From contig NC_017586.1 of the NCBI RefSeq assembly GCF_000240165.1, positions 5,221,228 to 5,285,227 on the forward strand: a stretch of 64,000 nt of DNA. Direction: 5' to 3'. Each line of letters begins with the position of its first letter. Position 1 is the stretch's first letter. The notes under the pieces were generated by a model, which saw only the letters and a list, made by a program, of their open reading frames with translations, was not told where the DNA came from and did not search any database. Source of the stretch: Streptantibioticus cattleyicolor NRRL 8057 = DSM 46488 (GTDB taxonomy: Bacteria; Actinomycetota; Actinomycetes; Streptomycetales; Streptomycetaceae). The position numbers and the translations under genes are program-made. Below are positions 8,953-17,435 of this stretch, piece after piece.

Positions 8953-10134
8953 ATGGCAGTAAATCGCGAGCGGGTCCCGGCGGACGCCCCGGCCCGGCGG
9001 CCCGCTGACGTGCTGATCGCGGCCGACAAGTTCAAGGGGTCGCTCACCGCCGTGGAGGTGGCCGACCACGTGGCGGCCGGGCTGCGTCGCGTCGTGCCCG
9101 GGCTGCGGGTGGAGTCGCTGCCGGTGGCCGACGGCGGGGACGGAACGGTGGACGCGGCGGTCGCCGCCGGCTTCCAGCGCCGTACCGCCCGGGTGACCGG
9201 CCCGCTGGGCGAACCGGTCACCGCCGGGTACGCGCTGCGCGGGCGGACCGCGGTGGTGGAGATGGCCGAGGCGTCCGGGCTGCGGCTGCTGCCCCAAGGC
9301 GTCTTCGCACCGCTGACCGCGAGCACCTACGGCACCGGTGAGCTGCTGCGGGCGGTGCTGGACGCCGGGGCGCGCACCATCGTGCTGGGGGTCGGCGGCA
9401 GCGCCACCACCGACGGCGGGGCGGGGATGCTCACCGCACTCGGCGCCCGGCTGTTGGACGCCGGCGGCGACCCGGTGGCCCCCGGCGGCGCCGCGCTGGC
9501 CGCCCTCGCCACGGCCGACTTCGGCGGGCTCGACCCGCGGCTCGCCGAGACCACCGTCGTCCTCGCCAGCGACGTCGACAACCCGCTGCGCGGACCCAAG
9601 GGCGCCCCCGCGGTCTACGGCCCGCAGAAGGGCGCCACCCCGGCCGACGTGGCGACGCTCGACGTCGCCCTCGGTAGTTACGTCCACGTGCTCGGCGCCG
9701 CCCTCGGCCCGGCCGCCGCCGAGGCCGCCGAGTCGCCCGGCGCCGGTGCGGCCGGGGGCATCGGGTACGGCGCCATGGTCGGGCTGGGCGCCGTCTTCCG
9801 CCCCGGGGTGGAGGTGATGTTCGAGCTGCTGGGGTTCGCCGACGCGCTCGCCCGCGCCGACTTCGTGATCACCGGCGAGGGCTCGCTGGACGAGCAGACC
9901 CTGCACGGCAAGGCCCCCGCCGGGGTCGCCCAGGCCGCCCGGGCCCGCGGGGTCGACGTCGTCGCCGTCTGCGGCCGGCTCGCCCTGCCCCCGGCCGCGC
10001 TCACCGCCGCCGGGATCTCGCGCGCCTACCCCCTCACCGACCTCGAACCCGACCCCGTCCGCTGCATCGCCGAGGCCGCCCCCCTGCTCTCCCGCACGGC
10101 GGAACGCATCGCGCGGGACTTCCTGGCCGGCTGA
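8953..10134 (+). CDS. Glycerate kinase
   Basis: A 393-residue ATP-dependent glycerate kinase of the GlxK/GarK family, phosphorylating D-glycerate to a phosphoglycerate for glycolysis. Family signatures are VLIAADKFKGSLTA at residue 20, VADGGDGT at about 60, GVGGSATTDGGAGM at about 155, and ITGEGSLDEQT near 305. The length fits the family, with about 20 extra disordered residues before the first strand. GGGGAGTGCAAG precedes the ATG. It is monocistronic: divergent from the conflict operon and closed by the strong hairpin at 10147-10189. Confidence 0.93.
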   Translation: MAVNRERVPADAPARRPADVLIAADKFKGSLTAVEVADHVAAGLRRVVPGLRVESLPVADGGDGTVDAAVAAGFQRRTARVTGPLGEPVTAGYALRGRTAVVEMAEASGLRLLPQGVFAPLTASTYGTGELLRAVLDAGARTIVLGVGGSATTDGGAGMLTALGARLLDAGGDPVAPGGAALAALATADFGGLDPRLAETTVVLASDVDNPLRGPKGAPAVYGPQKGATPADVATLDVALGSYVHVLGAALGPAAAEAAESPGAGAAGGIGYGAMVGLGAVFRPGVEVMFELLGFADALARADFVITGEGSLDEQTLHGKAPAGVAQAARARGVDVVAVCGRLALPPAALTAAGISRAYPLTDLEPDPVRCIAEAAPLLSRTAERIARDFLAG

Positions 10135-10146
10135 CCGGGACGCGAA

Positions 10147-10189
10147 ACGGCGGGCGGGGCGGAGCCGAACGCTCCGCCCCGCCCGCCGT
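10147..10189. terminator. Bidirectional terminator hairpin
   Basis: A perfect 19-base-pair stem (arms 10147-10165 and 10171-10189) with the 5-base loop CGAAC. It sits between the convergent glycerate kinase and pssA genes. There is no U-run, as is common in streptomycetes. It can serve both strands. Confidence 0.9.
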
Positions 10190-10212
10190 CGTAATCCGGC
10201 GCGCTCGGCGTC

Positions 10213-11109
10213 TCAGGGGACCTCGACCTCGGGGACGTGCTCGGCCGCCGCCCGCGCCTCCCGGCGGTTGCCGCGGATGGCGTTGACCCGGCGGCAGGTG
10301 GCGAAGAGCGGAATGACCGCGGCCATGACCACCTGGAGCGCGGCACCGGCCTGGAGGAGCAGCTGGGCACCGGGGGAGCCGGCCGCCCAGGCCGCCAGGC
10401 ACCCCATCGAGATGAAGATCCACAACAGCGTGGCCACCGCGAGCCGCCCCCGCGGCTTGGGGTACTCCACCCGGCTGACCATCATCCACGCCACCCCGAC
10501 GATGATCGCCAGGGTCGGCAGGAACGGCAGCTGGAGCAGGACCGCGGAGACCACGGTGAGCGCCCCCATCGGCGAGGGCATGCCCTGGAAGATGCCGTCC
10601 CGCACCGTGGTGCAGGAGAATCTCGCCAGCCGTAGCACCACCGCGAGCACCACCACGATCGCGGCCACCGCCGACACGTGCTGATGGCCGTCGTCGGCGA
10701 CCATGCCCCACACGATCACGAAGTAGGCCGGGGCGAGCCCGAAGCTGATCAGGTCGGAGAGGTTGTCCAGCTCCGCCCCCATCGCCGAGCTGCGCAGCTT
10801 GCGCGCCACCAGGCCGTCGAACAGGTCGAAGACCGAGGCGAGCAGCATCAGCATCACGGCGGTGGCGGCGCTGTGCCGGGCCATCCCGCCGTCGCTGTTG
10901 CCCATCAGGTGCGGGACGAGGATGTCGGTGGTGGTGAAGTACACCGCCATGAACCCGCAGGTGGCGTTGCCGAGCGTGAGCGTGTCCGCTATCGACAGCC
11001 GGGTCGACAGCGGCATGTCCCCGTCGTCGTCCTCGTCGATCTCCGGGACCCAGGAACCGGCCGGGGGAGCCCCCACCGGGTAGGGGGAGTCGGGATCAAT
11101 CACGGTCAA
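10213..11109 (-). CDS. pssA: CDP-diacylglycerol-serine O-phosphatidyltransferase
   Basis: Makes phosphatidylserine from CDP-diacylglycerol and serine at the membrane, the substrate of the adjacent decarboxylase. The CDP-alcohol phosphotransferase motif is complete: DG(x2)AR(x8)G(x3)D(x3)D, read as DGLVAR...GAELDNLSD near residues 105-125. About seven or eight hydrophobic segments follow or surround it. The TTG at 11109 is preferred because GGGGTGA lies about 7 bases before it; a GTG two codons later is the alternative. The gene overlaps the end of psd by 14 bases, so the two are co-transcribed and probably translationally coupled. Confidence 0.93.
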   Translation of the reverse strand: MTVIDPDSPYPVGAPPAGSWVPEIDEDDDGDMPLSTRLSIADTLTLGNATCGFMAVYFTTTDILVPHLMGNSDGGMARHSAATAVMLMLLASVFDLFDGLVARKLRSSAMGAELDNLSDLISFGLAPAYFVIVWGMVADDGHQHVSAVAAIVVVLAVVLRLARFSCTTVRDGIFQGMPSPMGALTVVSAVLLQLPFLPTLAIIVGVAWMMVSRVEYPKPRGRLAVATLLWIFISMGCLAAWAAGSPGAQLLLQAGAALQVVMAAVIPLFATCRRVNAIRGNRREARAAAEHVPEVEVP

Positions 11110-11743
11110 GGCGAGTCACCCCAGCCTGTGTGGCCTGGCCCACCTCGACGGCGGCCTCGATCCCCTCCGGCAGGTAGACGTCGACCCGCGAGCCGAACCG
11201 GATCAGCCCGATCCGCTCACCCTGCGCGATCTTGGTGCCACTGGCGATGTACGGCACGATCCGCCGCGCCACCGCGCCCGCGATCTGCACCACCTCTATG
11301 TCGCCGAGCTCGGTGTCGAAGTGCCAGACGACCCGCTCGTTGTGCTCGCTCTCCTTGTTGAACGCCGGAACGAACCCGCCGGGCAGATGTTCGACGGAGG
11401 TCACCGTGCCGGCCAGCGGGGCGCGGTTGACATGGACGTTCAGCGGGCTCATGAAGATGGCGACGCGGGTGCGTCCGTCCTTCCACGGCATGATGCTCTG
11501 TACCACGCCGTCGGCGGGGGACAGAACGCGACCGTGAGCGATCTCACGCTCCGGGTCGCGGAAGAACCACAGCATGCTCGCCGCGAGGGCGGTGGTCGGG
11601 ACGGCCGCAGCCGCCCAGCGCCCGGAGCGCCGGGCGCGGGACAGACTGACCGCTGCGGCGGCGACGGTCGGGAGGAGCCACGGCGACGCTCCACGCGCGA
11701 GGCGTACCCGGCCGCGTTGTGCAGAGGATGGGCTGTGGGGCAT
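11096..11743 (-). CDS. psd: Phosphatidylserine decarboxylase
   Basis: A 215-residue Psd of the short (archaeal/actinobacterial) type, converting phosphatidylserine to phosphatidylethanolamine. The N-terminus has one or two hydrophobic segments for membrane anchoring. SPADGVV and FMSPLNVHVNRAP are family signatures. The self-cleavage site that generates the pyruvoyl cofactor is Gly-Ser in IRFGSRVDVYLP near residue 184. The ATG at 11743 has AAGGT 7 bases upstream; the open frame extends further but that part has no homology. Upstream gene of a psd-pssA operon. Confidence 0.93.
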   Translation of the reverse strand: MPHSPSSAQRGRVRLARGASPWLLPTVAAAAVSLSRARRSGRWAAAAVPTTALAASMLWFFRDPEREIAHGRVLSPADGVVQSIMPWKDGRTRVAIFMSPLNVHVNRAPLAGTVTSVEHLPGGFVPAFNKESEHNERVVWHFDTELGDIEVVQIAGAVARRIVPYIASGTKIAQGERIGLIRFGSRVDVYLPEGIEAAVEVGQATQAGVTRLDRD

Positions 11744-11885
11744 GGATGACCTTCGTAGCGGAGGGTGCCGCAAGGAAAAATGGGGACGGCGGCATTCCCG
11801 ATGGTATCGGTTGCGGCCAGCAACTCGGCAAGCTCAAGGGCGAGTCGATGGCCGAAGACCGATGGCTGGATGTGATCTTCTTCGC

Positions 11886-11916
11886 GGATAAATCACCCAT
11901 GGGTGGACATTTATCC
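11886..11916. terminator. Hairpin spanning the methylsuccinyl-CoA dehydrogenase stop codon
   Basis: GGATAAAT (11886-11893) and ATTTATCC (11909-11916) are perfect complements. They enclose CACCCATGGGTG (11894-11905), itself a 12-base palindrome. The TAA stop of the dehydrogenase lies inside the right arm. It is unusually A+T-rich for this genome. It probably ends the minus-strand ethylmalonyl-CoA operon; termination was not tested. Confidence 0.6.
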
Positions 11917-13122
11917 CTGGATTCGGTACTCCTCCAGCAAACGCCTGCCGATGATCATTTTCTGAATCTCGGCGGTGCCTTCACCGATCAGCAGCATCGG
12001 TGCCTCCCGGTACAGCCGCTCGATCTCGTACTCCTTGGAGAAGCCGTAACCGCCGTGGATGCGGAACGAGTCCTCCACCACCTCCTTACAGAACTCCGCG
12101 GCCAGGTACTTGGCCATCCCCGCTTCCAGGTCGTTGCGCTGCCCGGAATCCTTCTTCCGGGCAGCGTTGATCATCATCTGGTGGGCCGCCTCCACCTTGG
12201 TGGCCATCTCGGCGAGCTTGAACTGGATCGCCTGGTGGCCGGCGATCGCCTTGCCGAAGGTGTGCCGCTGCTGGGCGTAGGCGATCCCCAGCTCGAAGGC
12301 GCGCCGGGCCACCCCGCAGCCCCGGGCGGCCACGTTGACCCGGCCCACCTCGACGCCGTCCATCATCTGGTAGAAGCCGCGCCCGGTGGCCCCGCCCAGC
12401 ACCCGGTCGGCCGGGACGCGCACGTCCTCCAGGACCAACTCGGTGGTGTCGACGCCCTTGTACCCCATCTTGTCGATCTTCCCCGGCACGGTGAGCCCCG
12501 GCACCTTGGGGTTGGGCCCGAAGCCGGGCTCCTTCTCGATGAGGAAGGTCGTCATCGACTTGTGCGGCGCGGTGCCCTCGGGGTGGCCCTCGTCGGTACG
12601 GCACAACACCGCCACCAGGTTGGCCGACCCGCCGTTGGTCAGCCACATCTTCTGGCCGTTGAGCAGGTAGCCGTCACCGTCCCGCACACCCTTGGTGCGG
12701 ATCGCCGACACGTCCGAGCCGAGCCCCGGCTCCGACATCGAGAAGGCGCCCCGGATGTCACCGGTCGCCATCTTCGGCAGGAAATACGCCTTCTGCTCGT
12801 CGGTACCGTGCTGCTTGAGCATGTACGCCACGATGAAATGCGTATTGATGATGCCCGAGACGCTCATCCAGCCACGGGCGATCTCCTCCACGCACAGCGC
12901 GTAGGTGAGCAGGGATTCCCCGAGGCCGCCGTACTCCTCGGGGATCATCAGCCCGAAGACGCCCAGTTCCTTCAGGCCCTCGACGATCCGCGTGGGGTAC
13001 TCGTCGCGGTGTTCCAGCCCGCCCGCGACCGGCAGGATCTCCTTGTCCACGAAGTCCCGCACCGTGGACAGGATCTCTTGCTGGACCTCGGTCAGACCCT
13101 CGGTCTGCTGCAGGCGGCTCAT
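11911..13122 (-). CDS. mcd: Acyl-CoA dehydrogenase, probable methylsuccinyl-CoA dehydrogenase
   Basis: A 403-residue flavin acyl-CoA dehydrogenase. The N-terminal helices are followed by FGLMIPEEYGGLG and the FAD-binding AFSMSEPGLGSDVSAIR and MWLTNGG segments. The catalytic glutamate should be in IGEGTAEIQ near residue 385. FAD-domain motif RHTFGKAI is present. Its place after the MaoC hydratase, the ethylmalonyl-CoA mutase and ccr points to oxidation of methylsuccinyl-CoA to mesaconyl-CoA rather than general beta-oxidation. The ATG abuts the stop of the hydratase with no gap. A TAA stop, rare in such DNA, lies within the hairpin at 11886-11916. Confidence 0.85.
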   Translation of the reverse strand: MSRLQQTEGLTEVQQEILSTVRDFVDKEILPVAGGLEHRDEYPTRIVEGLKELGVFGLMIPEEYGGLGESLLTYALCVEEIARGWMSVSGIINTHFIVAYMLKQHGTDEQKAYFLPKMATGDIRGAFSMSEPGLGSDVSAIRTKGVRDGDGYLLNGQKMWLTNGGSANLVAVLCRTDEGHPEGTAPHKSMTTFLIEKEPGFGPNPKVPGLTVPGKIDKMGYKGVDTTELVLEDVRVPADRVLGGATGRGFYQMMDGVEVGRVNVAARGCGVARRAFELGIAYAQQRHTFGKAIAGHQAIQFKLAEMATKVEAAHQMMINAARKKDSGQRNDLEAGMAKYLAAEFCKEVVEDSFRIHGGYGFSKEYEIERLYREAPMLLIGEGTAEIQKMIIGRRLLEEYRIQG

Positions 13123-13632
13123 CTACTCGTTCTCCTGAAGCTCCGGGCGGCCGGGCTGCTCGCCGCCGCGGTCCTTGACGTACGTCGCGGTGGGCACCAT
13201 CACCTTGCGGCGGAAGACGCACACCAGCGTCCCGTCCTGCTTGTACCCCTTGGTCTCCACGTAGACGATGCCGCGGTCGTTCTTCGACCGCGACTCCCAC
13301 TTGTCCAGCACCGTGGTCTCGCCGTAGATCGTGTCCCCGTGGAACGTCGGCGCCACGTGCCGCAGCGACTCGATCTCCAGGTTGGCGATGGCCTTGCCGG
13401 ACACGTCCGGCACCGACATGCCGAGCAGCAGCGAGTAGACGTAGTTGCCCACCACCACGTTGCGCCCGAAGTCGGTCGTGTGCTCCGCGTAGTTGGCGTC
13501 CATATGGAGCGGGTGGTGGTTCATGGTGAGCAGACAGAAGAGGTGGTCGTCGTACTCCGTGACCGTCTTGCCCGGCCAGTGCCGGTAGACGTCACCGACG
13601 GTGAACTCCTCGTAAGTGCGCCCGAACTGCAT
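13123..13632 (-). CDS. mch: MaoC-family dehydratase, probable mesaconyl-CoA hydratase
   Basis: A 169-residue hot-dog-fold hydratase. The MaoC active-site segment is visible around residues 25-75: a TVTEYDDHLF strand, NHHPLHMDANYAEHTTDFG carrying the catalytic Asp/His region, then VVVGNYVYSLLLGMSV. In the ethylmalonyl-CoA pathway it would hydrate mesaconyl-CoA to beta-methylmalyl-CoA. Length fits the actinobacterial version, which is about half of the proteobacterial enzyme. It starts 6 bases after the mutase stop. The lyase that would use its product is not beside it. Confidence 0.83.
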   Translation of the reverse strand: MQFGRTYEEFTVGDVYRHWPGKTVTEYDDHLFCLLTMNHHPLHMDANYAEHTTDFGRNVVVGNYVYSLLLGMSVPDVSGKAIANLEIESLRHVAPTFHGDTIYGETTVLDKWESRSKNDRGIVYVETKGYKQDGTLVCVFRRKVMVPTATYVKDRGGEQPGRPELQENE

Positions 13633-13638
13633 GGCGAC

Positions 13639-15636
13639 TCAGACCTCCAACCTGTTCGCGCGGCCGATCTCGTCCACGATGCGGCCGATCATCTCGGTGA
13701 TCCCGAAGTCCTTCGGGGTGAAGACGGCGGCGACCCCGGCGTCCAGCAGTGCCCGGGCGTCCGCGCTCGGGATGATGCCACCGACGATCACCGGTATGTC
13801 ACCCATCTCGGCCGCCCGCAGCCGCCGCAGCACCTCGGGGACCAGCTCCAGATGGGACCCGGACAGGATCGACAGCCCCACGCAGTGCACGTCCTCGGCC
13901 ACCGCCGCCGCCACGATCTGCTCCGGGGTGAGCCGGATGCCCTGGTAGACCACCTCGAAGCCGGCGTCCCTGGCCCGCACCGCGATCTGCTCGGCGCCGT
14001 TGGAGTGGCCGTCCAGCCCCGGCTTGCCGACCAGCAGCCGCAGCTTGCCGACGCCCAGGCGTTCGGCGGTGCGGGCCACCTTCGCCCGCACCTCGGCCAG
14101 CGGCCCCGCCGCCTCGGCCGGCACCGCCACCGGCGCCCCGCCCACCCCGGTCGGCGCCCGGTACTCGCCGAACACCTCGCGCAGCGCGAACGCCCACTCC
14201 CCGGTGGTCACCCCGGCCCGGGCGCACTCCACGGTGGGCTCCATCAGGTTGGCGTCGGTGGCCGCCGCCGCCTTCAGCGCCTCCAACGCGGTCTTGGCAC
14301 GCGGCTCGTCCCGTTCCCGCCGCCACCCCTGGAGCGCCTCGACGACCCGGGCCTCGGTGGCCGGATCCACGCTCTGCACCGCGGTGTCCAGATCGGCGGT
14401 GAGCGGGTTGGGCTCGGTGGCCTCGAAGCAGTTGACCCCGACCACCTTCTCCTCGCCGGACTCGATCCGGGCCCGGCGTGCCGCGTGCGAGGCGACCAGC
14501 TGCGACTTCAGATACCCCGACTCCACCGCGGCGACCGCCCCGCCCATCTCCTGGACGCGCCCGATCTCGGCGGTGGCGGCCTCGGCGATCTCCGTCACCT
14601 TGGCCTCGACCACCTCGCTGCCGCGGAAGAGGTCGTCGTACTCCAGCAGGTCGCTCTCGTGCGCCAGCACCTGCTGGATGCGCAGGGACCACTGCTGGTC
14701 CCAGGGGCGCGGCAGACCCAGCGCCTCGTTCCACGCGGGCAGCTGCACGGCACGCGCGCGGGCGTCCTTGCCCAAGGTGACGGCCAGCATCTCCAGCACG
14801 ATGCGCTGGACGTTGTTCTCCGGCTGCGCCTCGGTCAGCCCGAGGGAGTTGACCTGCACCCCGTAGCGGAAGCGGCGCTGCCGGGGGTCCTCGACGCCGT
14901 ACCGCTCACGGGTGATGGTGTCCCACAGCCGGGCGAACGCCCGCATCTTGCACATCTCCTCGACGAACCGGACCCCGGCGTTGACGAAGAACGAGATCCG
15001 GCCCACCACGTCGCCGAAGCGCTCCGGCGGCACCTGGCCGCCGTCCCGCACCGCGTCCAGCACGGCGATCGCGGTGCACAGCGCGTAGGCGACCTCCTGC
15101 ACCGGCGTCGCCCCGGCCTCCTGCAGGTGGTAGCTGCAGATGTTGATCGGGTTCCACTTCGGGATCCGCTCGACGGTGTAGGCGATCATGTCGGTGGTCA
15201 GCCGCAGCGACGGACCGGGCGGGAAGACATGGGTGCCGCGGGAGAGGTACTCCTTGATGATGTCGTTCTGCGTGGTGCCCTGCAACGCCGCGATGTCGGC
15301 GCCCTGTTCCTCGGCGACCACCTGGTAGAGGGCGAGCAGCCACATCGCGGTGGCGTTGATGGTCATCGAGGTGTTCATCCGGTCCAGCGGGATGCCCCGG
15401 AACAGGGTGCGCATATCACCCAGGTGCGAGACCGGGACCCCGACCCGGCCGACCTCGCCGCGGGCGAGGACGTGGTCGGGGTCGTAGCCGGTCTGCGTCG
15501 GCAGGTCGAACGCCACCGAGAGCCCGGTCTGCCCCTTGGCCAGGTTGCGCCGGTACAACGCGTTGGACTCCTCGGCCGAGGAGTGCCCCGCGTAGGTGCG
15601 CATCAGCCACGGGCGATCCTTCTGACGCACCGTCAT
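13639..15636 (-). CDS. ecm: Ethylmalonyl-CoA mutase (B12-dependent)
   Basis: A 665-residue acyl-CoA mutase that converts ethylmalonyl-CoA to methylsuccinyl-CoA. The N-terminal barrel carries RPWLMRTYAGHSSAEESN, GLSVAFDLPTQTGYD and the TMTINATAMW-like SMTINATAMWLLALYQ segment. The C-terminal cobalamin domain has the base-off motif DxHxxG as LDGHSNG, His near residue 542, and GLSILSGSH further on. The pairing with ccr supports ethylmalonyl- over methylmalonyl-CoA as substrate. The ATG at 15636 overlaps the ccr stop as TGATG; the frame is open further upstream only as antisense-like noise inside ccr. Confidence 0.93.
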   Translation of the reverse strand: MTVRQKDRPWLMRTYAGHSSAEESNALYRRNLAKGQTGLSVAFDLPTQTGYDPDHVLARGEVGRVGVPVSHLGDMRTLFRGIPLDRMNTSMTINATAMWLLALYQVVAEEQGADIAALQGTTQNDIIKEYLSRGTHVFPPGPSLRLTTDMIAYTVERIPKWNPINICSYHLQEAGATPVQEVAYALCTAIAVLDAVRDGGQVPPERFGDVVGRISFFVNAGVRFVEEMCKMRAFARLWDTITRERYGVEDPRQRRFRYGVQVNSLGLTEAQPENNVQRIVLEMLAVTLGKDARARAVQLPAWNEALGLPRPWDQQWSLRIQQVLAHESDLLEYDDLFRGSEVVEAKVTEIAEAATAEIGRVQEMGGAVAAVESGYLKSQLVASHAARRARIESGEEKVVGVNCFEATEPNPLTADLDTAVQSVDPATEARVVEALQGWRRERDEPRAKTALEALKAAAATDANLMEPTVECARAGVTTGEWAFALREVFGEYRAPTGVGGAPVAVPAEAAGPLAEVRAKVARTAERLGVGKLRLLVGKPGLDGHSNGAEQIAVRARDAGFEVVYQGIRLTPEQIVAAAVAEDVHCVGLSILSGSHLELVPEVLRRLRAAEMGDIPVIVGGIIPSADARALLDAGVAAVFTPKDFGITEMIGRIVDEIGRANRLEV

Positions 15637-16988
15637 CACAGGTTCCGGAAGCGGTTGATGGCGTCGATGTGCTTGGCGCGTGTCTCGTGGTCGCGGACGC
15701 CCATGCCTTCTTCGGGGGCGAGGCACAGGACGCCGACCTTGCCCTGGTGGACGTTGCGGTGGACGTCGTGGGCGGCCTGGCCGGTGTCTTCCAGGCGGTA
15801 GGTCCTGGAGAGGGTGGGGTGGATCTTGCCCTTGGCGATGAGGCGGTTGGCTTCCCAGGCTTCGCGGTAGTTGGCGAAGTGGGAGCCGATGATGCGCTTG
15901 AGGGACATCCACAGGTAGCGGTTGTCGTATTCGTGGTTGTAGCCGGAGGTGGAGGCGCAGGTGACGATGGTGCCGCCCTTGCGGGTGACGTAGACCGAGG
16001 CGCCGAAGGTCTCGCGGCCGGGGTGTTCGAAGACGATGTCGACGTCCTCGCCGCCGGTCAGTTCGCGGATGCGCTTGCCGAAGCGCTTCCACTCCCTGGG
16101 GTCCTGGGTGTGTTCGTCCTTCCAGAAACGGTAGTCCTCGGCGGTGCGGTCGATGACGGCTTCGGCGCCCATGGCGCGGCAGATGTCGGCCTTGGCGGGG
16201 GAGGAGACCACGCAGATGGGGGTGGCGCCGCCGGCCAGGGCGAACTGGGTGGCGTAGGAGCCCAGGCCGCCGCTGGCGCCCCAGATCAGGACGTTGTCGC
16301 CCTGCTTCATGGCGGCGCCGTTGCGGGAGACCAGCTGGCGGTAGGCGGTGGAGTTGACCAGGCCGGGGGCGGCGGCCTCCTCCCAGGTCAGATGCTTCGG
16401 CTTGGGCATCAGCTGGTTGGACTTCACCAGCGCGATCTCGGCCAGACCGCCGAAGTTGGTCTCGAACCCCCAGATCCGCTGCTCGGGGTCGAGCATCGTG
16501 TCGTCATGCCCGTCGGCCGACTCCAGCTCCACCGACAGACAGTGCGCCACCACCTCGTCCCCGGGTTTCCAGGCGTTCACCCCGGGACCGGTACGCAGCA
16601 CCACCCCGGCCAGATCGGAACCGATGACGTGGTAGGGCAGGTCGTGGCGCTTGGTCAGCTCCGACAGCCTGCCGTAGCGCTCCAGGAAGGAGAAGGTGGA
16701 CACCGGCTCGAAGATCGAGGTCCACACCGAGTTGTAGTTGACGGAGCTGGCCATGACGGCCACCAGGGCCTCGCCCGGGCCGAGTTCGGGCACCGGCACC
16801 TCGTCGAGGTGGAGCGACTTGCGCGGGTCCTTGTCGCGGGTGGACAACCCGGCGAACATCTCCGTCTCGTCCTTGTGCACGGTGACCGCGCGGTACGACT
16901 CCGGCAGCGGCAGGGCGGCGAAGGCGGCGCTGTCGACCGAACCGTTTGATTCCGTCGACGCCGTGATCGCGTCGAGAATGTCCTTCAT
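15636..16988 (-). CDS. ccr: Crotonyl-CoA carboxylase/reductase
   Basis: A 450-residue MDR-family reductive carboxylase that makes (2S)-ethylmalonyl-CoA from crotonyl-CoA, CO2 and NADPH. It feeds both acetate assimilation and polyketide extender units. Family-diagnostic stretches include MFAGLSTRDKDPRKS, VMASSVNYNSVW, FETNFGGLAEIALV, GLVNSTAYRQLVS, the NADPH loop WGASGGLGSYATQFA near residue 240, and the CO2-pocket phenylalanine/histidine region IVFEHPGRETFG. The ATG at 16988 has GGAGG 7 bases upstream. First gene of the operon ccr-ecm-mch-mcd. Confidence 0.96.
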   Translation of the reverse strand: MKDILDAITASTESNGSVDSAAFAALPLPESYRAVTVHKDETEMFAGLSTRDKDPRKSLHLDEVPVPELGPGEALVAVMASSVNYNSVWTSIFEPVSTFSFLERYGRLSELTKRHDLPYHVIGSDLAGVVLRTGPGVNAWKPGDEVVAHCLSVELESADGHDDTMLDPEQRIWGFETNFGGLAEIALVKSNQLMPKPKHLTWEEAAAPGLVNSTAYRQLVSRNGAAMKQGDNVLIWGASGGLGSYATQFALAGGATPICVVSSPAKADICRAMGAEAVIDRTAEDYRFWKDEHTQDPREWKRFGKRIRELTGGEDVDIVFEHPGRETFGASVYVTRKGGTIVTCASTSGYNHEYDNRYLWMSLKRIIGSHFANYREAWEANRLIAKGKIHPTLSRTYRLEDTGQAAHDVHRNVHQGKVGVLCLAPEEGMGVRDHETRAKHIDAINRFRNL

Positions 16989-17201
16989 TGGGGGCCTCCG
17001 GCGAAGCGTCACGAGACGCTTGAGGGAACGCTGGGGTCATGGGGTTGCCGTCGGTTCGGCGGTACTGCGGCCCGTGGCGGTCGCACGGGTGGTGCACGGC
17101 GCGCGGTGGCGCGGAAAGCCTGGTGACGCAGGCACGCCCGGGCTTGAGGGACACGGCGGCACACGGCGCTGACGTCGGGGCCGCCCGCCCGGACAGCCAT
17201 T

Positions 17202-17243
17202 ACGTTATGGCACGCGGTGTCACTCGTAAAGTCACTGCGTGCC
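17202..17243 (-). promoter_or_regulatory. Putative ccr promoter with embedded palindrome
   Basis: Imperfect inverted repeat GGCACGCGGTG (17209-17219) / CACTGCGTGCC (17233-17243), 10 of 11 pairs, with a 13-base spacer. On the minus strand TTTACG (17230-17225) and TAACGT (17207-17202) are separated by 17 bases, a plausible -35/-10 pair whose -35 lies in the repeat's spacer. This would give a leader of about 200 bases before ccr. The repeat is a candidate operator; the binding protein is unknown (the neighbouring TetR is one candidate). Confidence 0.4.
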
Positions 17244-17323
17244 AACATTTTGCGTCACTCGTCACACCGGCCGGTGACGGGCGTTCCCGAGCACCGCGAA
17301 ACGGGCGGACCGGGGCACGCGAA

Positions 17324-17352
17324 ACGGCCGCACCCGGTGCGGATGCGGCCGT
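17324..17352 (-). terminator. Hairpin downstream of the TetR gene
   Basis: ACGGCCGCA (17324-17332) and TGCGGCCGT (17344-17352) form a 9-base-pair stem with an 11-base loop that can itself pair. It lies about 85 bases after the TetR stop and before the ccr promoter. The remaining sequence between 16989 and 17435 shows no coding signal. Confidence 0.55.
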
Positions 17353-17435
17353 ACGGAAAGCGGTAAGTGCCCTGGCCGGGGCAGGGGTTGGGGTCAGCCG
17401 GGCCGGGCCGGGGTCACCCGGCGTGGAGGGCGGGG

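Noticed and set aside
11719-15801. Plus-strand reading frame of 1,360 codons opposite the ethylmalonyl-CoA genes
   Set aside because: Antisense shadow; the minus strand encodes complete, recognisable enzymes over the whole interval.
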